Origin: Enterococcus faecalis_A
GTDB lineage: Bacteria > Bacillota > Bacilli > Lactobacillales > Enterococcaceae
Length of the DNA: 64,000 nt
NCBI GenBank assembly: GCA_051295955.1
Contig: JBPDWA010000001.1
Span: forward strand, 372,001 to 436,000
Direction: 5' to 3'
Part shown: positions 56,492 through 64,000 of the stretch, in pieces
How positions within the stretch are numbered: the first letter of the stretch is position 1
Layout of the letters: each line of letters opens with the position of its first letter
Program-made: the position numbers and the translations under genes
The notes under the pieces: model-generated
Database searches by the model: none
Told to the model about the DNA's origin: nothing
Seen by the model: the letters and a program-made list of their open reading frames with translations, nothing else

Positions 56492-58195
56492 ATGAAAACT
56501 GACTATTTAAAAAAATATATTAAACAGATTCTAGCAGTATTTTTTGCTTATTTTCTTGTTGTGATCGCTTCTTTGTGGCAGCCATCTATATTAAGAGAAA
56601 TTGTAGATAAAATTAGTAGTGGGAGTAACACCAAGATTAATAATCTTGGTGTTCAGCTCATTGTTCTTAGTCTATTTGGGTTATTAGGAGGTCTGATTTC
56701 AACTCTGGTTTCTGCCTATGTGTCAAAAGAAATAGCTAGAGATATGCGAGAAGCAGCATTTAAGAATATACAGAAGTTTTCTATGGCAGATATTAGTTAC
56801 TTTACTGAAAGTAGCTTGGTCATTCGATTGACAAATGATATTACACAAATACAAGCCTTGGTAGGAACAATTTTTACTTTAGTTTTTCGTTTGCCTTTGT
56901 TGATTATCTTAGCCCTTTTCTTAGCTCTGATAACGGCGCCAAAAATGTGGTGGATTATTTTAGTTCTTGTACTTTCTGTTATACTTCTTGCCGTTTTTGT
57001 CATGAAAAAAATTTCAAAAGAGTATAGCTCATTTCAAAAGGAGATAGAGTCTATAAATTTATTGGCAAAAGAGAATTTAAACAGTATAAAACTAGTAAAA
57101 AGCTTCGTTCAGCAAAAAGAGCAATTGAAAAAATTTAGTACGACAAGCAATCAGTTAAAGGACACAAGTTTGATTATAAACCGCAGTGTTTCACTTGTTA
57201 TGCCTGCTTTTTTATTTCTTGGTAATTTGGCAACATTGATGGTTGTAATTTTTGGATACTTGTATTTTGGGCATGACTTAAAAGGAGCCGGTTATGTTGT
57301 TGCTTTTATGAGTTATATGTTGCAGCTAATGGTCGGAATTATAACTGCTGGATTAATAATGATTGGAACCGCACGAGGCTTAGTTTCTTTAAAAAGGGTA
57401 GCTGAAATAATTGAATATGAAACGGAACATTCAACGACAACGGAATTAGTCAATTATACTGCACCTTTAACGTTTCAAAATGTGAGTTTCCAATATTCGG
57501 GAGCAGACAACTATGCAATTGAAAATGTGTCTTTTAGTATTGAATATGGTAAAAAGGTTGGGATAATTGGCGAAAGCGGTTCTGGAAAAACAACGATCGC
57601 TAATCTAATAGCAGGACTATATGATGTCGATGAGGGAAATATTAAAATTGGCAATGAAAATATCAAGCAGTTATCTAAGCAAACATTAAGTGAAACGATC
57701 TCATATATTTTGCAAAAACCAATACTCTTAAAAGGAACCATTAGAAAATCTATTATTCAAAGAAGATGTGACTCATCGAAGGAACAGCTTGAAAAGGTGT
57801 TAGAGATATCTGAGTGTGCAGAATTTATTACCTCATTAGAAAATGGAATAGACCAAAAAATTGAGGAACAAGGAACGAATTATTCTGGAGGGCAAAAACA
57901 AAGAATTGCGATTGCTCAAGGAATTATATCCGAATCTCCAATAACTATCTTTGATGATTCAACGAGTGCTGTGGATGCAGTTATTGAATCACGTATACTT
58001 AGAAAATTAAACGATTTTTTAGAGAATAAAACCTGTATTTTTATTACCCAGAAAGTAGCAAATATAAAGGATTCTGACCAAATATTGGTCATGGATGGAG
58101 GACATCTTGTTGGTTGTGGCACACATGATGAATTATTAGACAATAATATAAAGTACAAAAAAATATTTTTGTCTCAAAAGGGGGATTTACTGTGA
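56492..58195 (+). CDS. ABC exporter half-transporter, degenerate ATP site
   Basis: A 567-aa half-exporter: about six membrane helices (1-300) fused to a nucleotide-binding domain. Walker A GESGSGKTT (about 362), Q-loop LQKPILL, signature YSGGQKQR and Walker B TIFDDSTSAVD. The catalytic glutamate after Walker B is Asp and the switch histidine is Gln (FITQKVAN). These changes are typical of the catalytically weak half in heterodimeric exporters. It should pair with the next gene, which has the opposite set of residues. The ATG at 56492 follows TAGGAG. Position after the synthetases indicates export of the product, hence also self-protection. Confidence 0.9.
   Translation: MKTDYLKKYIKQILAVFFAYFLVVIASLWQPSILREIVDKISSGSNTKINNLGVQLIVLSLFGLLGGLISTLVSAYVSKEIARDMREAAFKNIQKFSMADISYFTESSLVIRLTNDITQIQALVGTIFTLVFRLPLLIILALFLALITAPKMWWIILVLVLSVILLAVFVMKKISKEYSSFQKEIESINLLAKENLNSIKLVKSFVQQKEQLKKFSTTSNQLKDTSLIINRSVSLVMPAFLFLGNLATLMVVIFGYLYFGHDLKGAGYVVAFMSYMLQLMVGIITAGLIMIGTARGLVSLKRVAEIIEYETEHSTTTELVNYTAPLTFQNVSFQYSGADNYAIENVSFSIEYGKKVGIIGESGSGKTTIANLIAGLYDVDEGNIKIGNENIKQLSKQTLSETISYILQKPILLKGTIRKSIIQRRCDSSKEQLEKVLEISECAEFITSLENGIDQKIEEQGTNYSGGQKQRIAIAQGIISESPITIFDDSTSAVDAVIESRILRKLNDFLENKTCIFITQKVANIKDSDQILVMDGGHLVGCGTHDELLDNNIKYKKIFLSQKGDLL
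56627..56653 (+). repeat. Perfect inverted repeat inside the exporter gene
   Basis: AACACCAAGATTA (56627-56639) is mirrored exactly by TAATCTTGGTGTT (56641-56653) around a single A. It lies at codons 46-54 of the exporter gene and codes for SNTKINNLGV in an extracellular loop. A stem of about 12 bp would form in the transcript. Confidence 0.85.
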
Positions 58196-59946
58196 AACAG
58201 TTTTCAAATTCACTCGATTTCTTAAATTTTTATTTTTCGAGGTTTAAGAAAAAACTGGGGGTTATCTTTGCTACAGTCTTATTCTATACAATTTTACAGG
58301 TAATTTCTCCAATTCTTTTAGGAACAGCTATTGGTTTAATAGGGGAGAATGCGATTGCAAATGATCTGACTAATACAAAATTTGTTTATTTAGTCGGGAT
58401 AATTTTTATTACTTTTCTTCTGACCTGTTTAACAGGATTTTACTATAGTTTTGAGTTTGCAAATGTGGTCAGTAAAATCTCCCACTCTATGAGAGTTCAG
58501 CTGCTTAAACAAATTCAGAAACTTACCATTTCCCGTCTAGATTCTACTAAAAATGGAGCTTTACTCAGTAGATTTACCAATGATTTAGATAATATACAGA
58601 GCGGCTTGAGTGATACTGTGTTGTCACTTCTCTCAAATAGTATTCTCCTTCTGGGTTTTTTAGCTGCAATGTTTATTTTTAATATGAAAATGGCTTTAAT
58701 TACTGTTTGTCTTACCCCGCTACTTCTAGTTATTACTTTTTTACTAGCATACAAAGGGAAGTATTATACTGAAAAACAGCAATTTGAAATGGCTGAGTTA
58801 AATTCCATGCTAGATGAAGCAATTTCTACACATAAAGTAACTATTCTAAATAACCAATATGAAAATGTGCTAAAAAAATTTAATCAGAATAATAAGCGAT
58901 TTAGTATGGTATCTTACAAAGCGCAACTTTACTCAGGAATGATCCAGCCAATCGCTACAGCCATTTATATGATGAATACCTGCTTGATCATCTTCTATGG
59001 AGCAAATATTGCTTTATTAGACACATATAATATTGGTGTCAGTATTGCGCTAATTGTTACCTATGTTCAGTTTTGTCATGATTTCTATCAACCTTTGATT
59101 GATATTGCTACATCCTATGCAAAAATTCAAACGACCCAGACTAGTATTCGTAGAATCTTTCAAATTTATCAAGAGCCTTGTGAAACAGAAAATGAAAAAA
59201 AAGAAGAGTTAGCTGAGATTCAAGAAATTGAATTTAGAAATGTAAGCTTCAGTTATGGTGAAAAAGAAGTATTACATAACATTTCTTTTAAATTAAGAAA
59301 AGGTGAAAAGCTTGCTATTGTTGGAACTACGGGAAGTGGGAAAACGACAATAATTAATTTATTGCAAAGATTTTATGAATCATTTGAAGGGGAGATTCTG
59401 GTTAACCATAAATCTATTTGTGATTACAGCATAGATGAATTAAGAGGACGCATGGGGCTTGTATTACAGGACACTTTATTATTTTCTGAAACGATTTCAG
59501 AGAATATAAAATTTTCCTTGCCTAGTGCAAGTCAAGAGGATATTGAGAGAGTTGCTAAAATGGTCGGAGTTCATGAATACATTAATTCTTTAAAAAGCCA
59601 ATATGAGACTCAGATTAGTGCTGTTAATGATCCTTTTTCAAATGGACAGAAGCAACTATTATCACTAGCACGTACCTTATTAGCAAGCTTTGAGCTAATA
59701 TTATTGGATGAAGCGACATCCAGTGTGGATACATTAACTGAAGAAAAACTATTAGATAAAATAGCCGTAGCTACTGCTGGCAAAACTGTAGTAGTTATTG
59801 CTCATCGACTTAAAACAGTCATGAATGCGAATCATATTCTAGTATTAAAAGAGGGAAAGATAATTGAAACAGGTGCCCATAGTGATCTTCTTGAAAAGAA
59901 AGGCTATTACTATGAGACTTACAGGCATCAATTTGTATTCGATTAA
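58192..59946 (+). CDS. ABC exporter half-transporter, catalytic partner
   Basis: A 584-aa half-exporter with six predicted membrane helices and a nucleotide-binding domain: Walker A GTTGSGKTT (about 380), LQDTLLFSE Q-loop, Walker B ELILLDEATSSVD with the catalytic Glu, and switch His in VIAHRLKTV. Its own signature reads FSNGQKQLL instead of SGGQ. Together with the previous protein this leaves one consensus ATP site (its Walker A and Glu with the partner's SGGQ) and one degenerate site, as in BmrCD or TM287/288. It starts at a GTG overlapping the previous stop by 4 nt, so the two are translationally coupled. Confidence 0.92.
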   Translation: MKQFSNSLDFLNFYFSRFKKKLGVIFATVLFYTILQVISPILLGTAIGLIGENAIANDLTNTKFVYLVGIIFITFLLTCLTGFYYSFEFANVVSKISHSMRVQLLKQIQKLTISRLDSTKNGALLSRFTNDLDNIQSGLSDTVLSLLSNSILLLGFLAAMFIFNMKMALITVCLTPLLLVITFLLAYKGKYYTEKQQFEMAELNSMLDEAISTHKVTILNNQYENVLKKFNQNNKRFSMVSYKAQLYSGMIQPIATAIYMMNTCLIIFYGANIALLDTYNIGVSIALIVTYVQFCHDFYQPLIDIATSYAKIQTTQTSIRRIFQIYQEPCETENEKKEELAEIQEIEFRNVSFSYGEKEVLHNISFKLRKGEKLAIVGTTGSGKTTIINLLQRFYESFEGEILVNHKSICDYSIDELRGRMGLVLQDTLLFSETISENIKFSLPSASQEDIERVAKMVGVHEYINSLKSQYETQISAVNDPFSNGQKQLLSLARTLLASFELILLDEATSSVDTLTEEKLLDKIAVATAGKTVVVIAHRLKTVMNANHILVLKEGKIIETGAHSDLLEKKGYYYETYRHQFVFD

Positions 59947-59965
59947 TTTTTGGAGGTGTTAAAAT

Positions 59966-60652
59966 ATGAAACTTATTTGTTTACCTTTTGCAGGTGGAGA
60001 TCAAACGTATTATTACAAGTTTACCAAGTTTTTGAATAAAAATATTGAAATGATTCCTATTAAGTTGAATGGAAGGGGAGAACGTTTCGGAAGTAAGCTC
60101 TATTCAAGCTTTTTGGAAATGCAAATGGACATCGAATCACAAATTTTTTTGAATAATGGAGAAGACTATATTTTATTCGGTCATAGCATGGGAGGTCTGT
60201 TGGCTTATGAATTATATTATCAATTATTTGAAAAGTTTGGTTATTCTGCTAAAAAACTTATTATTTCCAGTTGTCCTCCACCTAAATTAGTTGGAAAAAA
60301 AGGAAATGCTCCTAATCCGGAATTAGATAATATGGCTTATATGAAAGAGGTGATTAAACTAGGAGGGACACCCAAAGAAATTATGGAGCATCCTGATTTA
60401 GTTAATCTTCTTGTTCCTGTAGTGAGAAGGGACTTTGACAATATTCGCGATTATAAATTTCTCAAAAAACAAGAACGAATCAAAACTCATACAGTGGTTA
60501 TATGGGGGGATGAAGAGAAAAAACTTGCAGAAACGATTGGATTCTGGAGTCAATATTGTGCTAATAATATTGTTTTTAAATGTCTAAAAGGGAATCACTT
60601 TTACATCAATAAAAATATTGAAAGTATCGTAAATATAATAGAAAATGTTTAA
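59966..60652 (+). CDS. Type II (editing) thioesterase
   Basis: A 228-aa alpha/beta hydrolase that clears wrongly loaded carrier domains, of the SrfAD/GrsT kind. It shows LPFAGGDQTYYYKF at the N-terminus, the nucleophile in FGHSMGGLLAYEL (Ser about 74), an Asp in VIWGDEEK (about 185) and the His in KGNHFYIN (about 213). No thioesterase domain exists at the end of any synthetase in the window, so this enzyme might also have to release the product. GGAGG before ATG 59966, 19 nt after the exporter gene. Confidence 0.92.
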   Translation: MKLICLPFAGGDQTYYYKFTKFLNKNIEMIPIKLNGRGERFGSKLYSSFLEMQMDIESQIFLNNGEDYILFGHSMGGLLAYELYYQLFEKFGYSAKKLIISSCPPPKLVGKKGNAPNPELDNMAYMKEVIKLGGTPKEIMEHPDLVNLLVPVVRRDFDNIRDYKFLKKQERIKTHTVVIWGDEEKKLAETIGFWSQYCANNIVFKCLKGNHFYINKNIESIVNIIENV

Positions 60653-60770
60653 CTCTTGGCAGAGCGATAAAAGCTTGTCAAGTGTACCTACTGTAAAAAA
60701 GTATATTGATAGTTTTTTAACATTCTTACAGGAGGTTGTTAGGGATAGAAGCTCAAGAAGGTGAGTAGCT

Positions 60771-61103
60771 ATGGAGAATAACGGTTTGTATATAGATGAT
60801 AATATAGTATGTGATTTATCACAGAGAATTTCTAAGGAAAATCAGATAGCTACAAAATATGTTCAGCTTTTACTGTTGAATCACGAATTATTTATTTCCA
60901 AATTAGTAGGGACAGTTAAACTTGAAGAATGCTTGTCAGAAAATAAATGGTTCAGTAAAGGGACTAAAATTTTTTCAATCACTTGTTTAAATATTATTTA
61001 TGAAGTTGTCATGGAAAAGAATGCAGCCATTAAGAAAATATATGTAAAAAATGGTGATATGATCATGTTTGGAACGCCTTTGTTAATGGTAGCTAAAAAA
61101 TAA
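60771..61103 (+). CDS. Biotinyl/lipoyl-domain protein lacking the modifiable lysine
   Basis: A 110-aa protein. Residues 45-110 read as a biotin carboxyl carrier hammerhead: KLVGTVKLEE, FSKGTKIFSI, then AAIKKIYVKNGDMIMFGTPLL matching the BCCP pattern VKEILVENGQPVEFGxPL. Where BCCP has EAMKM with the biotinylated Lys, this protein reads TCLNII, so the residue is Asn74. No carboxylase genes are nearby. It cannot be biotinylated at the normal place. It may be a structural or interaction module, or a decayed carrier. The ATG at 60771 has AAGGTGAG upstream and the gene is 118 nt after the thioesterase. Confidence 0.7.
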   Translation: MENNGLYIDDNIVCDLSQRISKENQIATKYVQLLLLNHELFISKLVGTVKLEECLSENKWFSKGTKIFSITCLNIIYEVVMEKNAAIKKIYVKNGDMIMFGTPLLMVAKK

Positions 61104-61635
61104 TTAGAAATAGAGCGGACACTATTGGAAAAAGAAAAGAATGATTTTTTAACTTTAAGGAAGTTTGTTTTTTTCGAAGCTAAAGCACAGTCATTGCCTT
61201 AGTTTTTGTGAACAGCAGAAAATAATGACATAACAACTATTACACCTCATAAAATAGATGCAGAGGCTCAAAAGGTAAGGTGGATTGACCTACCTTTTAT
61301 AACCAGCGAGTTAGACCTTTTATATTCTGATACTCTAGCAAATATTCAGGGGAACAAAGATTTTTGTCTGTTAAGCCAAGCAATTTCCAGCGTATCAGTT
61401 TGATACATTTGTTGTGGGTAAATGAATTGAAAAGTTTTGAGAGAGATTTCCGCCAATACAATTTATGATAGAACAAGAAGTTGTAAAAAGTTTTCGATCA
61501 ACTCCATTTTATCAAGCAATGGAGGAAAAGTGTATTTTCGTTTCTAATCATTAAACAAAAAAAAGCTTGAAGTACCTTTATCAACTAACTAATTAATGTA
61601 TTTTGAATTAGCCAATAATTTGAGAGGGAGCAAAT
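61104..61635 (+). pseudogene. Remnant coding fragments between the BCCP-like and PPTase genes
   Basis: No intact gene in about 530 bases. Two open scraps stand out: 61236-61403, reading TPHKIDAEAQKVRWIDLPFI and onward to a stop, and 61447-61554, reading FPPIQFMIEQEVVKSFRSTP and ending KCIFVSNH. Both look like genuine coding composition but have no start and lie in different frames. They may come from one broken gene, perhaps of NUDIX type; this is a guess. GAGAGGGAG before 61636 belongs to the next gene. Confidence 0.45.
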
Positions 61636-62322
61636 ATGTTATATACAATAGTAGTAAATATAAGTGACGAAATTGAACCTGAAAGATGGAAATCTCTGTT
61701 GAACTATATAGAGGCAGATAGAAGAGACTCAATTGAAAAGTTTCGCTTTTATGTAGATAAAAAAAGATCTCTTATAGCAGGGTTACTTGTAAAAGCTATG
61801 GTAAATGAAGTATATCCATCCCAAAACTCAGAGATCGCTTTTTTTAAGAACTATTATGGGAAACCATATATTAAAGGATTTTCAAATATCTATTTTAATA
61901 TAAGCCACTCTGGGGATTTTGTATGTTGTTCTATCAGTGATACTGAGGTAGGAGTTGATATTGAAAAAATTAATACAAATCTAGATATTGAGTTTTTTGA
62001 AAACATTTTTTCAGATGAAGAATGGTCGCAAGTTATGGATAAGAAATCAAATAATTATGATGTTTTTTTCTCATTATGGACCTTAAAAGAAAGCTATGTA
62101 AAAAAAATCGGTCGAGGCTTAAGTAAAGAATTAAATTCATTTAGTATTATACTAGATAAAAAAATTAAAATTGTAGATCATCGAGAAGAAAAATGCAATG
62201 AACAGTTTCTTCTGAGAAAAATTGGTTTATGCCACAAACTAGCTATTTGTTCTGAACAGTGTAATGAACATGTTGAAAAAGAAATGACGATTGGGGAATT
62301 TCTTGACACTTACTACTACTAA
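61636..62322 (+). CDS. Sfp-type 4'-phosphopantetheinyl transferase
   Basis: A 228-aa enzyme that moves phosphopantetheine from CoA to the serine of T and ACP domains, activating the synthetases of this island. The Sfp family marks are in order: YGKPYI (about 75), FNISHSGDFV (about 89), VGVDIEKI with the Mg2+-binding Asp and Glu (about 107), and the W-x-x-KE-S-Y-x-K motif in FSLWTLKESYVKKIGRGL (about 155). GAGGGAG is well spaced before the ATG. It is the last intact gene of the island and the seven T plus three ACP-type sites upstream are its natural substrates. Confidence 0.94.
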   Translation: MLYTIVVNISDEIEPERWKSLLNYIEADRRDSIEKFRFYVDKKRSLIAGLLVKAMVNEVYPSQNSEIAFFKNYYGKPYIKGFSNIYFNISHSGDFVCCSISDTEVGVDIEKINTNLDIEFFENIFSDEEWSQVMDKKSNNYDVFFSLWTLKESYVKKIGRGLSKELNSFSIILDKKIKIVDHREEKCNEQFLLRKIGLCHKLAICSEQCNEHVEKEMTIGEFLDTYYY

Positions 62323-62893
62323 GATTGAATTGTTTATTTTATTTGCATAAGGAAAAACTGGAAGAAAGTCATTAGTATTGCATAAATGTTTGATATTCCG
62401 CAAAATTGGTAACATACAAGCTAAATCTGGCGATACAACTAAGTCATTAATTTAAATAATAAGTATAGAAAAAATGAATTAAATTCCAGAAGCTAGATTT
62501 TGACCTGATTTTAGAAATCATTATTTTTTATGACTAAGCATAATATTAAATTCAAGTAAAAAGTTGTTTAAGAATAATTTGTTATGAAGAGTGTCTGTCG
62601 AATTTGTTGCTTAGATAAATATTTTCATAATGGATGTATCTTGAAAAAAGAGATAGCCAACATCGTCACGAACACTTGCTTACTTCCTAATCATTTTTAC
62701 GATATTCATCGGACTATTTTTCATTAACGCCAATGCTTATACGGAGAACAAAATCCGGTCACTTATTATACTAGCGTCTGTTTGGTAGTAATTATGTTAT
62801 TTACAAAAGCTTCTTTTTTGAGAACAAAAAGCTCCGGAACGATCAACCTTTATTCATTCCCAGAATTTATAGTATGGGCAGAGCACTTAATCC
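62323..62893 (+). pseudogene. Non-coding stretch with a membrane-protein scrap
   Basis: No intact gene. The segment 62669-62788 reads RTLAYFLIIFTIFIGLFF followed by NANAYTENKIRSL and stops at TAG. This is the look of a transmembrane helix with a short loop, left over from a membrane protein whose start is lost. I do not recognise the family. The rest is AT-rich without a motif I can name. Confidence 0.4.
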
Positions 62894-62928
62894 AAACCAC
62901 CCAATTGCAAGATTAGCTGGGTGGTTTT
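62894..62928 (+). terminator. Intrinsic terminator at the right edge of the island
   Basis: AAACCACCCA (62894-62903) and TGGGTGGTTT (62918-62927) are perfect complements with a short T-run (62925-62928). It could end the island transcript or belong to the lost membrane-protein gene. Confidence 0.7.
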
Positions 62929-63084
62929 AGGTGTAGCATAGCACTCTTTGGCCTATTCGTGTGGAGAATTTTAGAAAAGAACTACCTTAAATCAGGCAAG
63001 TATTTTTCTATAAGAAGATTAAAAAACATGTCTTTTACTCCTTCCTTACTTTATTAAGGTATGTCAACAAATTATTTCAGCTAA

Positions 63085-63285
63085 TTACAGCTCTAAGTCT
63101 AAAACTAGTATTAAATTCCCAACCTTTTCCCCCGAAACTTGCTCTACCAGATAGTTTAGCTTCTTTATTTGTGCGATTCGGTGCTCTGCTTCCTCTGCAT
63201 ATGCGGTCGAAGTAAATAAAAGTAAAGATAGTCCTAAAAATAAACTTGTAAAAATGCCTTTTTCATATTTTATAACATTTTTCAT
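63085..63285 (-). CDS. Short secreted protein or truncated secreted gene
   Basis: A 66-aa frame starting MKNVIKYEKGIFTSLFLGLS. It has a clear Sec signal peptide: basic start, hydrophobic core LFLGLSLLLFTS, and a likely cut after TAYA. Only about 36 residues remain after the cut (EEAEHRIAQIKKLNYLVEQ, ending VLDLEL). That is short for an enterococcal secreted protein of this type, so a premature stop is likely. No lipobox Cys is seen. On the minus strand GAGAAAAA is a weak ribosome site. Function unknown. Confidence 0.5.
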   Translation of the reverse strand: MKNVIKYEKGIFTSLFLGLSLLLFTSTAYAEEAEHRIAQIKKLNYLVEQVSGEKVGNLILVLDLEL

Positions 63286-63922
63286 TTTTTCTCATCGCGA
63301 TTGAGTTGACTTCATCCTACAAAAGAAAAATGTAAAGCAAAGAATTTTCTGATAATTAACAGTGCTAAAAAGTCTTTTTCAGATCCACGAAAAAGCTTGG
63401 TTTCCTTGTTTTAAAAAAGAGCTGCTGTCTTAGAATTGTCACAGGTTTCTAAAAAAGACGGTAGAAGAAGCGGCTTCTCGACAATTAAAGCCATCAGTGT
63501 CTTTGTAATAGGCTAGGACTGAAGTGTTAAACCCTAAGAAATAAACTGATATTTTCGAGAATTACTTTTAAAATTTTGTGACTTTCAACTTATCTCCCCA
63601 AGTGTTGCTTCTGCTCCTGCCGTTTATTTATTTTTAGTGTGTGAGGAAAAAGTGTTTTGTACTTTTATCTGACACTCTTTTTTTATAAAGTAAAACAGGA
63701 GTGCATGAATTGAAATCGGTTAACGTTAAAAAATTAGTTTGCCTAATCGGCTGCTATTATTTTATAGGCAGGCCCCAGAGAATTAAATTTTTTAGAAGGT
63801 AAAATTAGGCATCCGCTAACTTAAAAAAATTATGCTATACTGTAATACCTATTAGAGACTGGAAATTCCCCTAGCTTTTATCCCGTAGAAAATACTAACG
63901 TATATAAAGAGAGGTAATAGGC
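63286..63922. other. Intergenic region before the response regulator
   Basis: About 640 bases without an intact gene. A scrap near 63440-63510 (SKKDGRRSGFSTIKAISVF) may be degraded coding sequence. A weak T-rich hairpin (AGTGT at 63636-63640 with ACACT at 63672-63676 and seven T) might be a terminator. The promoter listed separately lies at the right end. Confidence 0.4.
63835..63843 (+). promoter_or_regulatory. Extended -10 promoter of the response regulator gene
   Basis: TGCTATACT (63835-63843) is an extended -10 element about 80 nt upstream of the start codon; no -35 is evident. Confidence 0.5.
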
Positions 63923-64000
63923 ATGTTGACAATTCTTTTATGTGAAGACGAAATAAAAATCTATCAAATCTTACAAAAAATCTTGCTGAATGCAGGCTAT
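63923..64000 (+). CDS. Response regulator, N-terminal part (runs off the window)
   Basis: The first 26 codons read MLTILLCEDEIKIYQILQKI and continue LLNAGY to the edge. The acidic pair in LLCEDE is the Mg2+-binding start of a receiver domain, so this is a two-component response regulator, probably of the OmpR type. GAGAGGT (63908-63914 region) lies at good distance before the ATG. The output domain and the sensor kinase are outside the window. Confidence 0.8.
   Translation, partial: MLTILLCEDEIKIYQILQKILLNAGY

Noticed and set aside
60771..61103. Acyl carrier protein
   Set aside because: No DSL or GGxS phosphopantetheine serine motif; the pattern fits a biotinyl hammerhead instead.
63085..63285. 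Bacteriocin precursor
   Set aside because: The leader is a Sec signal peptide, not a double-glycine leader; the mature part is acidic at its end, lacks cysteines, and no immunity gene is adjacent.
1..64000. CRISPR arrays, tRNA or rRNA genes, phage genes
   Set aside because: No regularly spaced repeats, cloverleaf-like sequences or phage structural proteins were seen on either strand by reading.

Overview
The window looks like a chromosomal segment of a low-GC Gram-positive bacterium of the Lactobacillales, most likely Enterococcus or a close relative. This rests on the gene families seen (M-box-controlled mgtA, CtsR-controlled clpB, an RpiR/MalX/MalY sugar locus, an Eis-type acetyltransferase, lepA), on Firmicutes-style AGGAGG ribosome binding sites and on a consensus CcpA cre site. 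No database search was possible; the genus is an inference.

Layout. Positions 1-15600 are ordinary housekeeping and accessory chromosome: Mg2+ riboswitch, small upstream ORF and mgtA; clpB; an alpha-glucoside-type PTS locus (RpiR regulator, EIICB, MalY-like lyase); a minus-strand block (YjdF-like membrane protein, nucleoside deoxyribosyltransferase, small DUF7662-like protein, Eis-like acetyltransferase); then lepA. Positions 15800-18000 are a graveyard: an XRE-type regulator remnant, a broken IS3-family transposase and a Cof-type HAD phosphatase with several stops and frameshifts. Positions 18069-62322 are a large, AT-rich, AGA-rich biosynthetic island on the plus strand. After it come further remnants, a short secreted ORF on the minus strand and the first 26 codons of a response regulator running off the edge.

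The island is a complete-looking hybrid NRPS/trans-AT PKS pathway. It opens with a LytTR regulator, its direct-repeat operator, a DUF3021 membrane protein, an ABC transporter pair and a 48-aa membrane peptide. Then come a 5-module NRPS of about 5,690 aa (A-T-C-A-T-E-C-A-T-C-A-T-E-C-A-T plus half a C-like domain), a free-standing malonyl acyltransferase, two AT-less PKS modules (KS-DH-KR-ACP each), a CrtI-like FAD oxidoreductase, a PKS-NRPS hybrid (KS-ACP-C-A-T-E), an asymmetric ABC exporter pair, a type II thioesterase, a biotinyl-domain protein lacking its lysine, and an Sfp-type phosphopantetheinyl transferase.

How it fits together (inference). The NRPS can start a chain because it has no leading C domain. 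It would make X1 - D-X2 - Asp - D-Asn - X5, where Asp and D-Asn come from specificity codes I read by hand. Two rounds of ketide extension with KR and DH would add a diene-type segment, and a third, unreduced ketide followed by Asp would give a beta-ketoacyl-aspartyl thioester. Such a thioester could in principle close to a tetramic acid. The last E domain has lost its HH motif and is split by a one-base frameshift at an A tract, so the end of the pathway is either decayed, mis-sequenced or doing something unusual. No thioesterase domain is present in cis. I recognise no named compound in this architecture.
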